From positions 48,441-112,440 of the forward strand of contig NZ_WNNK01000023.1 of NCBI RefSeq assembly GCF_009724245.1: a stretch of 64,000 bases of DNA, given 5' to 3'. Source of the stretch: Pseudomonas spelaei (GTDB taxonomy: Bacteria; Pseudomonadota; Gammaproteobacteria; Pseudomonadales; Pseudomonadaceae). The notes beneath the pieces were generated by a model that saw only the letters and a program-made list of their open reading frames with translations, did not search any database and was not told the DNA's origin. Below, piece after piece: positions 54,257 through 62,994 of this stretch (the stretch's first letter is position 1; each line of letters opens with the position of its first letter). The position numbers and the translations under genes are program-made.

Positions 54257-54613
54257 AAAACCACCTGAAATTCTGAAAGCAGCTCGCGGGCCCGGAAAAC
54301 AAGGCCCTGCGAGGCTGGTTGAGCGGCCCGACTGGCGCCGCTACCTGGGTCAAGAGGCTGCCTATTGACCCTCGAAATCGGAAAATCACTGCAAGGGCGC
54401 GAAAAAAAGATGCCCTGCAGTAAACAGTAATGATCTGACGTTGCCCTGCACAAAGGCGGCGCATTATAACCAGCGTTCTACTCTTGGGGGGATTGCGCCG
54501 CTGGTTGTAGGGCTCGGGTTCGCTGGCGGTAGAGGAAAAATCTGCTAACAATGCACTCGGTGCGTATAACGGCAGCTACGCCATAATGCGCGCCGAGATA
54601 AGAGGAGCATCTA
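54257..54613. promoter_or_regulatory. Divergent promoter region of tex and ompR
   Basis: 357 bases without a gene. On the minus strand TATAAT (54463-54468) is a good -10 for tex, giving a leader of roughly 200 bases, which contains a GCCCTGCGAGGC/GCCGCTACC-type GC-rich structure. On the plus strand GCCATAAT near 54580 could be the -10 for ompR. -35 boxes are not clear. GAGGAG precedes the ompR ATG. Confidence 0.45.
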
Positions 54614-55354
54614 ATGAGCAGCACTGCACAAACTGCTGAAGGCGAAAAAATTCTCATCGTTGACGACGATCCGGGGCTGAGCAGCCTGCTGGAACGGTTT
54701 TTCAACTCCAAGGGCTATCGTGCCCGCGCGGTGCCGAACACCGAGCAAATGGACCGCCTCCTGGGGCGCGAAGTATTCAATCTGGTCGTACTCGACCTGA
54801 TGTTGCCCGGCGAAGACGGCCTGACCGCCTGCAAGCGCCTGCGTGGCGCGAACAACCAGATTCCAATCATCATGCTGACCGCCAAGGGCGATGAGCTGAG
54901 TCGTATCAAGGGGCTCGAACTGGGCGCCGACGATTACCTGGCCAAGCCGTTCAACCCCGATGAGCTGATGGCTCGGGTCAAGGCGGTGTTGCGTCGTCAG
55001 GCTGCTCCGGTGCCGGGCGCTCCGGGTAGCGAAGACGAAAGCGTGACCTTCGGCGACTACGAGCTGTCGCTGGCCACCCGTGAGCTGAAGCGTGGTGATG
55101 AAGTCCACATGCTGACTACCGGCGAGTTCGCGGTGCTCAAGGCCCTGGTGATGAACGCTCGCCAGCCGTTGACCCGTGACAAGCTGATGAACCTGGCCCG
55201 TGGTCGCGAATGGGACGCTCTGGAGCGCTCCATCGATGTGCAGATTTCCCGTCTGCGCCGGATGATCGAGCCGGATCCATCCAAACCGCGCTATATCCAG
55301 ACGGTGTGGGGTGTGGGTTATGTATTTGTGCCGGATGGCACTGCGACCAAGTGA
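54614..55354 (+). CDS. ompR: OmpR/AmgR response regulator
   Basis: 246 residues. Receiver domain with ILIVDDDPGL, phospho-acceptor Asp in LVVLDLMLPG and Lys in DYLAKPF. The winged-helix Trans_reg_C domain ends RYIQTVWGVGYVFV. In P. aeruginosa the orthologue AmgR protects against membrane-protein stress and aminoglycosides. The sensor gene follows after a 115-base structured gap. Confidence 0.94.
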   Translation: MSSTAQTAEGEKILIVDDDPGLSSLLERFFNSKGYRARAVPNTEQMDRLLGREVFNLVVLDLMLPGEDGLTACKRLRGANNQIPIIMLTAKGDELSRIKGLELGADDYLAKPFNPDELMARVKAVLRRQAAPVPGAPGSEDESVTFGDYELSLATRELKRGDEVHMLTTGEFAVLKALVMNARQPLTRDKLMNLARGREWDALERSIDVQISRLRRMIEPDPSKPRYIQTVWGVGYVFVPDGTATK

Positions 55355-55469
55355 TCGATGATTTGCAGACCCGGGTATTCTGAAGCTCGCCCCTTGGGGG
55401 CGACTGGATGCCCGGCGTCTGCAATTCTGCGAGCGCCGCTCGCTCCTGCAAGGTGTCTAGCTGTCTTCT
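55355..55469. other. Structured gap between ompR and envZ
   Basis: Contains the hairpin CGCCCC-TT-GGGGCG at about 55388-55402 and a GAGCG-CCG-CTC hairpin near 55430. Neither has a T run. They may reduce sensor expression relative to the regulator. The envZ ATG has only AGGTG about 14 bases upstream, so its translation may be weak. Confidence 0.4.
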
Positions 55470-56783
55470 ATGAAAACCCCGCTCTGGTTCCCGCAAAGCT
55501 TCTTCTCCCGCACCCTTTGGTTGGTGCTGATCGTCGTTCTTTTTTCAAAGGCACTGACCCTGGTTTATCTATTGATGAACGAAGACGTGCTGGTGGATCG
55601 ACAGTACAGCCACGGCGTCGCCCTGACGTTACGCGCCTATTGGGCTGCGGACCCCGAGAACCGTGAGAAGATCGCCAAGGCGGCGACGCTTGTCCGGGTG
55701 GTGGGTGCTGGTGTGCCCGAAGGCGAACAGCATTGGCCCTACAGTGAGATTTACCAACGTCAGATGCAGGCCGAACTGGGTGACGACACCGAGGTACGGC
55801 TGCGTATGCATGTGTCGCCGGCATTGTGGGTCCGAGCGCCAAGCCTGGGGGATGGCTGGCTGAAAGTGCCGCTGTATCCGCATCCGTTGCGTGGGCAGAA
55901 GATCTGGAACGTGCTGGGCTGGTTCCTGGCTATTGGTTTGCTCTCAACTGCATCGGCGTGGATTTTTGTGCGCCAGCTCAATCAACCGCTCAAGCGCTTG
56001 GTGTTTGCGGCGCGCCAATTGGGTCAGGGGCGCAGTGTGCGCCTGCCCATCAGTGATACGCCGAGTGAAATGACGGAGGTGTACAGCGCTTTCAACCAGA
56101 TGGCCGAGGACGTCGAACAGGCCGGGCGTGAGCGTGAGCTGATGCTTGCGGGCGTGTCCCATGACCTGCGTACACCACTGACACGTTTGCGGCTTTCCCT
56201 GGAGCTGATGGGCAACCACACCGACCTGACCGACGACATGGTTCGTGATATCGAAGACATGGACGCGATCCTCGACCAGTTCCTGGCCTTTATCCGCGAT
56301 GGTCGTGATGAGGTAGTGGAGGAGGTCGACCTGACGGATCTGGTGCGCGAAGTGGTGGCACCGTACAACCAGAACGGTGAGCAGGTGCGTATGCGCCTGG
56401 AACCGATCCAGCCGTTTGCGTTGCGTCGGGTGTCTATGAAAAGGCTGCTGAACAACCTGATCGGCAATGCCTTGCACCACGCGGGTTCTGACGTGGAAGT
56501 GGCGGCTTACGTGTCAGGAGACCCGAGCGCGCCTTATGTGGTGCTGAGCGTCATGGACCGTGGCGCCGGTATTGATCCCGATGAGCTGGAAGGCATCTTC
56601 AACCCCTTCACCCGTGGTGACCGTGCCCGAGGTGGCAAGGGGACGGGCCTGGGGCTGGCCATTGTGCGGCGGATTGCTTCGATGCACGGCGGCAATGTTG
56701 AATTGCGCAACCGTACCGAGGGCGGTCTGGAGGCACGGGTGCGCTTGCCGTTGGGGCTGATGTTGCCGAGGGATGCGGTGTAA
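55470..56783 (+). CDS. envZ: EnvZ/AmgS sensor histidine kinase
   Basis: 437 residues. Two membrane helices (LWLVLIVVLFSKALTLVYLL and WNVLGWFLAIGLLSTASAWI) enclose a periplasmic domain of about 120 residues. A HAMP linker follows, then the H-box GVSHDLRTPLTRLRLSLELM (phospho-His), N-box LLNNLIGNALHHAG and G-boxes DRGAGIDPDE and GKGTGLGLAIV. Partner of the OmpR-type regulator just upstream. Confidence 0.94.
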   Translation: MKTPLWFPQSFFSRTLWLVLIVVLFSKALTLVYLLMNEDVLVDRQYSHGVALTLRAYWAADPENREKIAKAATLVRVVGAGVPEGEQHWPYSEIYQRQMQAELGDDTEVRLRMHVSPALWVRAPSLGDGWLKVPLYPHPLRGQKIWNVLGWFLAIGLLSTASAWIFVRQLNQPLKRLVFAARQLGQGRSVRLPISDTPSEMTEVYSAFNQMAEDVEQAGRERELMLAGVSHDLRTPLTRLRLSLELMGNHTDLTDDMVRDIEDMDAILDQFLAFIRDGRDEVVEEVDLTDLVREVVAPYNQNGEQVRMRLEPIQPFALRRVSMKRLLNNLIGNALHHAGSDVEVAAYVSGDPSAPYVVLSVMDRGAGIDPDELEGIFNPFTRGDRARGGKGTGLGLAIVRRIASMHGGNVELRNRTEGGLEARVRLPLGLMLPRDAV

Positions 56784-56801
56784 GCGACAACGGAAATCAA
56801 A

Positions 56802-56891
56802 TGTGGGAGCTGGCTTGCCTGCGATAACAGTGGCTCAGTCAACAACGCTGTTGAATGTGCCGCCCTCATCGCAGGCAAGCCAGCTCCCACA
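56802..56891. repeat. REP doublet (REPIN)
   Basis: TGTGGGAGCTGGCTTGCCTG-CGAT (56802-56825) and ATCGCAGGCAAGCCAGCTCC-CACA (to 56891), with a loop containing ACAGTGG/CAACGCTGTT. It separates convergent envZ and rimK. Confidence 0.9.
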
Positions 56892-56924
56892 CTTGTTTTG
56901 CGGTGCTTTATAGGTCGGGTGTTT

Positions 56925-57830
56925 TCAGCCCTTGCCTTTGGTCCGCGTCATATTCGGTCCACCATTCTTCTCCAGATGCTGAATGATGATCCCCGCCACA
57001 TCCTTGCCGGTGGTGGTCTCAATCCCTTCCAGGCCCGGTGACGAGTTCACTTCCATCACCAATGGCCCGTGGTTGGAGCGCAAGATATCCACCCCCGCCA
57101 CACTCAGCCCCATGACCTTGGCGGCCCGCAGTGCAGTCATGCGTTCTTCAGGGGTGATCTTGATCAGACTGGCGCTGCCGCCTCGGTGCAGGTTGGAGCG
57201 GAACTCTCCCGGCTTGGCCTGGCGTTTCATCGCCGCAATCACCTTGTCGCCTACCACGAAGCAGCGGATATCCGCGCCACCGGCTTCCTTGATGTATTCC
57301 TGGACCATGATGTTCTGCTTGAGGCCCATGAACGCCTCGATCACCGATTCGGCTGCCGTGGCGGTTTCGCAGAGCACCACACCGATACCCTGAGTGCCTT
57401 CCAGTACCTTGATCACCAGTGGCGCACCGTTGACCATCTCGATCAGGTCGGGAATGTCATCGGGGGAGTGAGCAAAACCGGTCACCGGCAAACCAATACC
57501 GCGCCGCGACAGCAACTGCAGCGAGCGCAGTTTGTCTCGGGAACGGGCAATAGCTACCGATTCGTTGAGCGGAAACACCCCCATCATTTCAAACTGGCGC
57601 AGCACTGCGCAGCCATAGAAGGTCACCGAGGCGCCGATTCGCGGGATCACCGCATCGAAGCCTTCCAGCGGCTTGCCCCGGTAGTGGATCTGCGGCTTAT
57701 GACTGGCAATGTTCATATAGGCGCGCAACGTATCGATCACCACCATCTCATGGCCACGTTCGGTGCCGGCCTCGACCAGGCGACGGGTGGAATACAGACG
57801 CGGGTTACGCGACAGCACAGCGATCTTCAT
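56925..57830 (-). CDS. rimK: Ribosomal protein S6 glutamate ligase
   Basis: 301 residues, ATP-grasp. It adds glutamates to the C-terminus of ribosomal protein S6. Typical segments are VIPRIGASVTFYGCAVLRQFE, VIKVLEGTQGIGVVLC, VQEYIKEAGGADIRCFVVGD and GVDILRSNHGPLVMEVNSSPGLEG. The start overlaps the rimB stop (ATGA). In P. fluorescens RimK alters the proteome and surface colonisation. Confidence 0.94.
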   Translation of the reverse strand: MKIAVLSRNPRLYSTRRLVEAGTERGHEMVVIDTLRAYMNIASHKPQIHYRGKPLEGFDAVIPRIGASVTFYGCAVLRQFEMMGVFPLNESVAIARSRDKLRSLQLLSRRGIGLPVTGFAHSPDDIPDLIEMVNGAPLVIKVLEGTQGIGVVLCETATAAESVIEAFMGLKQNIMVQEYIKEAGGADIRCFVVGDKVIAAMKRQAKPGEFRSNLHRGGSASLIKITPEERMTALRAAKVMGLSVAGVDILRSNHGPLVMEVNSSPGLEGIETTTGKDVAGIIIQHLEKNGGPNMTRTKGKG

Positions 57831-58309
57831 GCAACACCTGTGGCAGAGGTAGTAGAGACCGGGAACACCGGCTTGTCTTGAACGTATTTGAGCCCTGGAT
57901 TGACCACCAGTTGGCCGTCAATCAGGGCTTTGGAACCGAGCAACAGGCGATAACGCATGGCTTTGCGGCAGGCGAGGGTGAACTCCACCCGCCATACCCG
58001 ATCACCCAGGGCCAGGGTGGTGCTGATGACATAGCGCACCTGCGCCTGGCCGTTGGAGCTTTTGATGGTTTTCATCGCTACCAGTGGCGCTTCGCAGCGC
58101 CGGTGGCGCAGTTGCACCACGCTGCCCAGGTGCGCGGTGAAGCGCACCCAATTTTCACCGTTGCGCTCGAACGGCTCGATCTCGGTGGCATGCAGGCTGG
58201 AGGTACTGGCACCGGTGTCGATTTTTGCGCGCAGGCCTGCCACTCCCAACTCGGGAAGTGCCACCCACTCACGCAGACCGACAACGGTCAAATGGTCAAA
58301 TGTCTTCAA
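57827..58309 (-). CDS. rimB: RimB retropepsin-like aspartic protease
   Basis: 160 residues. The motif AKIDTGASTSSLHA carries the DTGA catalytic Asp of retropepsins, and LLLGSKAL is the flap-end. Annotated elsewhere as ATP-dependent zinc protease (DUF/RimK-associated). In P. fluorescens RimB trims the glutamate tail added by RimK, consistent with the ATGA coupling to rimK. The frame opens with TTG (MKTFDHL), without a clear ribosome binding site; a second TTG lies six codons on. Confidence 0.88.
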   Translation of the reverse strand: MKTFDHLTVVGLREWVALPELGVAGLRAKIDTGASTSSLHATEIEPFERNGENWVRFTAHLGSVVQLRHRRCEAPLVAMKTIKSSNGQAQVRYVISTTLALGDRVWRVEFTLACRKAMRYRLLLGSKALIDGQLVVNPGLKYVQDKPVFPVSTTSATGVA

Positions 58310-58606
58310 TATGGATAACCGGCAATCAGAAATATGTCGTAGTCGTCGAGGACAGTAACGTCCAACTGCTCAAGGATTGTGACAATCCCTGAGCTGTCAC
58401 GGAGGGTGACGCGCCGATTTCGCGGTATTCACGCAGAATATTCGGCAAATGGCGACAGTTATCTATCGGGCTTCGTAAATCAGTGGGTTCAAGGGAAACT
58501 CACGGAAACAGCGTGATGTCTGGCGTATCTTAGGTGAGCCCAAGGGTTTATGCGTCGTAGGGTTTCAACGTTAAAGTTGCGGCATTTTTCAGAGCGAGGA
58601 ATTCAA
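58310..58606. other. Divergent region between rimB and hslR
   Basis: About 300 bases. No gene is supported; in particular I see no EAL-domain gene here (rimA of the P. fluorescens rimABK system is not in this gap). It contains GTCACGGAGGGTGAC near 58397, an inverted repeat. hslR has GAGGA six bases before its GTG. Confidence 0.45.
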
Positions 58607-59014
58607 GTGGCTCAAAAGCAGGAAGAGGACGAAAAAGTCCGTTTGGACAAGTGGCTGTGGGCGGCGCGCTTCTACAAGACACGTGCCCTGGCCAAGGCGG
58701 CTATTGAGAGTGGCAAGGTGCATTGCCGGGGTGAGCGCTGCAAGCCGGGCAAGGAGCCCCGTTTGGGTGATGAGTTCCAGATTCGTGTCGGTTTTGATGA
58801 GCGGACCGTGGTGGTCCAGGCGCTCTCCATTGTTCGTCGTGGGGCGCCTGAAGCCCAGGCGCTGTACGCCGAAACCGAAGCCAGCATCGCCAAGCGCGAA
58901 AACGCGGCGGCGATGCGTAAGGCGGGATCTCTCGGCGTCAGTACCGATGGCAAGCCGAGCAAGAAGCAACGACGGGACCTGTTCAAGTTCCGTGGCAGTG
59001 GCAACGACGATTGA
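58607..59014 (+). CDS. hslR: Hsp15, S4-domain ribosome-associated heat-shock protein
   Basis: 135 residues. The S4 RNA-binding domain is VRLDKWLWAARFYKTRALAKAAIESGKVHCRGER, followed by a Lys/Arg-rich tail (SKKQRRDLFKFRG). Hsp15 rescues stalled 50S subunits carrying peptidyl-tRNA. GTG 58607 is selected by GAGGA at 6 bases, shortening an open frame by 19 codons. The next gene is also a heat-shock chaperone. Confidence 0.92.
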   Translation: MAQKQEEDEKVRLDKWLWAARFYKTRALAKAAIESGKVHCRGERCKPGKEPRLGDEFQIRVGFDERTVVVQALSIVRRGAPEAQALYAETEASIAKRENAAAMRKAGSLGVSTDGKPSKKQRRDLFKFRGSGNDD

Positions 59015-59121
59015 GGTCACCGGTAATCGCCCAAGACGTCACTTGGCTTGGAACAAACCCGGATTGTTCATAAACTGTTGCATCTTCGCGTTAAAACTCT
59101 TCAATTCAGATACCCAGACCT

Positions 59122-60024
59122 ATGACTGATCTACCGGATACCGACTTCACCCAACGCTTCATCTTCGACGACAGCGACGCCCGCGGCGAACTGGTTGCCC
59201 TGGAGCGTAGCTATGCCGAAGTCCTCGCCAAGCACCCCTATCCGGAGCCGGTCGCTCAGTTGCTCGGTGAGCTGATGGCCGCCGCCTCGCTGCTGGTCGG
59301 TACCATGAAGTTCGATGGCTTGCTGATCCTGCAGGCCCGTTCCGAAGGCCCGGTCCCGATGCTGATGATCGAATGCTCCAGTGAGCGCGAAATCCGTGGC
59401 CTGGCCCGTTACGACGCCGACTTGATCACCCCGGACGCCACCCTGTCCGACCTGATGGCCAATGGCGTGCTGGCGATCACCGTCGACCCGACTGAAGGCC
59501 AGCGCTACCAGGGCATCGTCGACCTCGACGGCGAAACCCTGTCGGACTGCTTCACCAACTATTTCGTGATGTCCCAGCAAGTCGGCACCAAGTTCTGGCT
59601 CAACGCCGACGGCAAGCGCGCCCGCGGCCTGCTGCTGCAACAACTGCCGGCCGACCGTATCAAGGACGACGATGAACGCACCGACAGCTGGCGCAAGCTG
59701 ACCGCCCTGGCCGGCACCCTGACCGCTGAAGAGCTGCTGGGCCTGGACAACGAAACCATCCTGCATCGGCTGTACCATGAAGAGGCCGTGCGCCTGTTCG
59801 ACGCACAGGGCCTGCGCTTCCGTTGCAGCTGCTCGCGCGAGCGTTCGGCCAATGCCTTGGTGAGCCTGGGTCTGGAAGATGCCAGGAATCTGGTGGTGGA
59901 GCACGGTGGCCACATCGAAATCGACTGCCAATTCTGCAACCAGCGCTACTTGTTCGACGCCGCTGATATCGCTCAATTGTTCGCCGGGGCAGGTGTCGAC
60001 ACCCCTTCGGGCACCCGCCACTAA
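59122..60024 (+). CDS. hslO: Hsp33 redox-regulated chaperone
   Basis: 300 residues. The C-terminal zinc switch is intact: CSC (RFRCSCSRER) and CQFC (IDCQFCNQRYLF). Oxidation of these Cys releases zinc and activates holdase function. The N-terminal domain has the typical LVALERSYAEVLAKHPYP. It forms a chaperone pair with hslR, 107 bases upstream. Confidence 0.95.
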   Translation: MTDLPDTDFTQRFIFDDSDARGELVALERSYAEVLAKHPYPEPVAQLLGELMAAASLLVGTMKFDGLLILQARSEGPVPMLMIECSSEREIRGLARYDADLITPDATLSDLMANGVLAITVDPTEGQRYQGIVDLDGETLSDCFTNYFVMSQQVGTKFWLNADGKRARGLLLQQLPADRIKDDDERTDSWRKLTALAGTLTAEELLGLDNETILHRLYHEEAVRLFDAQGLRFRCSCSRERSANALVSLGLEDARNLVVEHGGHIEIDCQFCNQRYLFDAADIAQLFAGAGVDTPSGTRH

Positions 60025-60203
60025 AACGTTTAAGCACAGGTAATTCACCTGACAAACGCCGGATTAGCGCAGTTCTGACGGGAGGGCCCTACTCTTTTTG
60101 GGCTTTTCTGGCATAATCCGGCCCACTTTTTTCGCGGTAGTAGTGCGCAACTTTCTACTACAAAACGTTTGGAGCACTCGGCCACTGGCCGACGGGGAAC
60201 CTC
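60025..60203 (+). promoter_or_regulatory. pckA promoter and leader hairpin
   Basis: GGCATAATCC (60111-60120) is a likely -10. GTAGTAG (60137-60143) and CTACTAC (60155-60161) form a 7-bp hairpin in the leader. GGGGA precedes the pckA ATG by five bases. Termination of hslO may involve the GGGC-rich TTTTTGGGCTTTT nearby. Confidence 0.4.
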
Positions 60204-61745
60204 ATGACGCAAGCCAATAACGCCGTATACACCGATCTGAGTGTTGACGATCTGGTCAAAGAAGCCCTGCAGCGCGGTGAAGGCGTGCTTGCCGATACTG
60301 GCGCGCTGGTCGTAGAAACCGGTCACCGCACCGGCCGTTCGCCGGTCGACCGCTTCATCGTTGAAGAGCCTTCCACCCAGGCAGCCATCGCCTGGGGCCC
60401 GATCAACCGCAAGTTCCCGGCCGACAAGTTCGACGCCCTGTGGGCTCGCGTCGAGGCTTTCAACAACGCGCAAGAGCATTTCGTTTCCCACGTTCACGTA
60501 GGTGCTGCCGAAGAGCACTACCTGGCCGTGAAGATGACCACCCAGACTGCCTGGCAGAACCTGTTCGGTCGTTGCCTGTTCATCAACCCGGCCCAGTACA
60601 ACCCGGCCGGTCGTGAAGAATGGCAAGTGCTGAACGTTGCCAACTTCGAGTGCGTGCCAGAGCGCGACGGCACCAACTCCGATGGCTGCGTGATCCTCAA
60701 CTTCGCCCAGAAAAAAGTACTGATCGCCGGCATGCGTTACGCCGGTGAGATGAAGAAAGCCATGTTCTCGGTGCAGAACTTCCTGCTGCCGGCCGCTGAC
60801 GTCCTGCCGATGCATTGCGCCGCCAACATTGGCGAAGCGGGCGACGTGACCCTGTTCTTTGGCCTGTCCGGCACCGGCAAGACCACCCTCTCCGCCGACG
60901 AAAGCCGTTACCTGATCGGTGACGACGAGCACGGTTGGGGCGAGGGTGTGGTGTTCAACATCGAAGGCGGTTGCTATGCCAAGTGCATCGACCTGTCCGA
61001 GAAGAACGAGCCGGTTATCTGGAAAGCCATCAAGCATGGCGCGGTGCTGGAAAACGTCGTGATCGACGATGCCAAACACGCCGACTACGCTGATGTCAGC
61101 CTGACCCAGAACAGCCGCGCCGCTTACCCGCTGGAGCATGTTGCCAAGCGTTCCGAGAAAAACCTCGGTGGCGAGCCAAACGCTGTGATCTTCCTGACTT
61201 GCGACCTGACCGGCGTACTGCCGCCCGTGTCGATCCTCAGCGAAGAGCAAGCGGCCTACCACTTCCTGTCCGGCTACACCGCTCTGGTGGGCTCGACTGA
61301 AATGGGTTCGGGCAGCGGCATCAAGTCGACCTTCTCCACCTGCTTCGGCGCACCATTCTTCCCGCGTCCGGCTGGCGAATACGCCGAGCTGCTGATCAAG
61401 CGCATCCGCGGTTTCGGCTCCAAGGTCTACCTGGTCAACACCGGCTGGACCGGCGGCGGCTACGGCGTGGGCAAACGCTTTAACATCCCGACCACCCGTG
61501 GCGTGATTGCAGCGATCCAGAGCGGCGCGCTGATCGGTGCTGAAACCGAACACCTCGATACCGTTAACCTGGACGTGCCATTGGCTGTACCGGGCGTCGA
61601 GACTGGCCTGTTGAACCCACGTAACACCTGGGCTGACAAGGCTGCCTACGACGAAGCGGCGAAAGCGCTGGCGGGTCTGTTCGTTGAGAACTTCAAGAAG
61701 TTTGAAGTGAGCGACGCGATCAAGGCGGCGGGTCCGAAGTTGTAA
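60204..61745 (+). CDS. pckA: Phosphoenolpyruvate carboxykinase (ATP)
   Basis: 513 residues. It converts oxaloacetate and ATP to phosphoenolpyruvate in gluconeogenesis. Motifs: RSPVDRFIV, kinase-1a GLSGTGKTTLSAD, metal site LIGDDEHGW and kinase-2 region FNIEGGCYAKCIDL. Complete and of normal length. Its terminator has been split by a small inserted element. Confidence 0.96.
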   Translation: MTQANNAVYTDLSVDDLVKEALQRGEGVLADTGALVVETGHRTGRSPVDRFIVEEPSTQAAIAWGPINRKFPADKFDALWARVEAFNNAQEHFVSHVHVGAAEEHYLAVKMTTQTAWQNLFGRCLFINPAQYNPAGREEWQVLNVANFECVPERDGTNSDGCVILNFAQKKVLIAGMRYAGEMKKAMFSVQNFLLPAADVLPMHCAANIGEAGDVTLFFGLSGTGKTTLSADESRYLIGDDEHGWGEGVVFNIEGGCYAKCIDLSEKNEPVIWKAIKHGAVLENVVIDDAKHADYADVSLTQNSRAAYPLEHVAKRSEKNLGGEPNAVIFLTCDLTGVLPPVSILSEEQAAYHFLSGYTALVGSTEMGSGSGIKSTFSTCFGAPFFPRPAGEYAELLIKRIRGFGSKVYLVNTGWTGGGYGVGKRFNIPTTRGVIAAIQSGALIGAETEHLDTVNLDVPLAVPGVETGLLNPRNTWADKAAYDEAAKALAGLFVENFKKFEVSDAIKAAGPKL

Positions 61746-61781
61746 GACTCGGTCGTTGTGAAAAAGCCGCCCCTTGTGGGT

Positions 61782-61967
61782 AATGCCGATCAGTTAAGGA
61801 GTGGAGATCCAGCAACCGAAGCAGATTCAGTGTGGGAGCTGGCTTGCCTGCGATGCAGACACCTCGATACTTCAGGTATATCGAGTTGATCCAATCGCAG
61901 GCAAGCCAGCTCCCACATTCGTTCTTCTCTGGCTTGAGCACCGCGTTCGCTTAACTGACTGGCATTA
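61782..61967. mobile_element. MITE-like insertion with IS4-type ends
   Basis: A 186-bp element. Its ends are TAATGCCGATCAGTTAAG (61782-61799) and CTTAACTGACTGGCATTA (61950-61967), an 18-bp inverted repeat with 16 matches. It is flanked by the 11-bp direct repeat CCCCTTGTGGG (61771-61781 and 61968-61978). From memory the terminal repeat equals that of IS4 and IS4 makes 11-13 bp duplications. It has no transposase. The interior carries a REP doublet (61831-61917). It is probably mobilised by an IS4-group transposase elsewhere. Confidence 0.75.
61831..61917. repeat. REP doublet inside the MITE
   Basis: TGTGGGAGCTGGCTTGCCTG-CGAT (61831-61854) faces ATCGCAGGCAAGCCAGCTCC-CACA (to 61917), with a loop carrying CTCGATA/TATCGAG. 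It sits in the middle of the IS4-like element. Confidence 0.9.
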
Positions 61968-62000
61968 CCCCTTGTGGGCGGCTTTTTTGTGGGCGCAGGA

Positions 62001-62864
62001 TTAGTCCACCCAGTGCAAAACCACCGCGCCGATCAACACCAGCGCAACGCCGGTCACTTGCACCGCTGACAACCGCTCCTTGAAAAACACAAATCCCAGA
62101 ATCGCCGCAATACCGCCGGACAGCGTGCTGATCACGGTTACCACCGAAACCGACCCCGCCATAGCACCCCAGGAGAATGCCGAGAAACCACCAAGGTTCA
62201 TCAGGCTCGCGCTGGTCAGCGTCGCGCAATTTTTCAGGGGTGGAATTTTCAGGCCGTCTTTGACTTTGAGTACCATCATCACCAACACGCACAGGCCCAC
62301 CAGGTAGCCGAGCCAGAGCATCGTGATCGGACCCAGTGTCGGCAAGGTGTAGCGGCCTTGCAGCCAGAAGCTGGTGCCGTAGAGCAACGCGGCGAGCATG
62401 GCGTAGGCGATGGAGCGATTGGAGCTGTTGTGGGGAACGCCGTTGTCCTTGTGGATGCTGGAGAGGATCACGCCGACTACGCACAGGGCGATGCAGCCCA
62501 GTTGGGTCAGGCTGATATGCTCGCCGTTGGCCCACGACAGAAGGGTGGTGACAACACCGTAGGAGGTCACCAGAGGCGCGACGATGGCCGCTTTGCCTAA
62601 GGCGAAGGCCTTGGACAGGGCAAGTGCGCCGGAGACGGTCAGCAGGGCAGCTGCGGCGCCCAAAATCCAGACACTCAAAGGCGCTGCTAGGGATTTGATG
62701 AGGAAGGCAGGGAATATGATTAACAGCAGAGTCATGATCATGAAGCCCAAGGCCTGACCGAAGTACACCGCGCGTTTGACGCCTACGGCTCGGGCGTTGA
62801 GGCCGACGAGGAAGTCCGTGCCACCCCAGAGCAGAGCGGCTAGCAGGCCCATTAGTACGTCCAT
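62001..62864 (-). CDS. EamA/DMT-family transporter
   Basis: 287 residues with ten predicted membrane helices in two EamA halves (MDVLMGLLAALLWGGTDFLVG; LMNLGGFSAFSWGAMAGSVS). It ends KERLSAVQVTGVALVLIGAV as in drug/metabolite transporters. The substrate is unknown. AAGGA six bases before the ATG. It is convergent with pckA across the MITE. Confidence 0.87.
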   Translation of the reverse strand: MDVLMGLLAALLWGGTDFLVGLNARAVGVKRAVYFGQALGFMIMTLLLIIFPAFLIKSLAAPLSVWILGAAAALLTVSGALALSKAFALGKAAIVAPLVTSYGVVTTLLSWANGEHISLTQLGCIALCVVGVILSSIHKDNGVPHNSSNRSIAYAMLAALLYGTSFWLQGRYTLPTLGPITMLWLGYLVGLCVLVMMVLKVKDGLKIPPLKNCATLTSASLMNLGGFSAFSWGAMAGSVSVVTVISTLSGGIAAILGFVFFKERLSAVQVTGVALVLIGAVVLHWVD

Positions 62865-62932
62865 GTAAGGTCCTTATTATTTTTGAGAGCTGTGGTGTAT
62901 CAGTTTATAGGTGTGTTGGCCGTTCTGGCTTC

Positions 62933-62957
62933 ATCGCGGGCAAGCCCGGCTCCCACA
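62933..62957. repeat. Single REP
   Basis: ATCGCGGGCAAGCCCGGCTC-CCACA, one REP half, 38 bases beyond the stop of the truncated fic frame. It lies at the point where the rest of fic would be expected. Confidence 0.8.
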
Positions 62958-62994
62958 GTTTTTGATCTTCATTGTGGTTGAGTGCTTTGTGCAC

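Larger units (their letters stand above)
61762..61988 (+). terminator. pckA terminator split by an inserted element
   Basis: Left part AAAAAGCCG-CCCCTTGTGGG (61762-61781) and right part CCCCTTGTGGG-CGGCTTTTTT (61968-61988). If the bases 61782-61967 and one copy of CCCCTTGTGGG are removed, the join is AAAAAGCCGCCC-CTTGT-GGGCGGCTTTTTT, a perfect Rho-independent terminator. With the insert, the two arms still face each other across about 190 bases. Confidence 0.8.

Noticed and set aside
60045..61553. 502-codon open frame antisense to pckA
   Set aside because: pckA on the plus strand is unmistakable; the antisense frame has no recognisable domain.
61782..61967. Reading the repeats near pckA as a CRISPR-like or attachment site
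   Set aside because: Only two inverted terminal repeats with one flanking duplication; this fits a transposed miniature element, not an array or att site.
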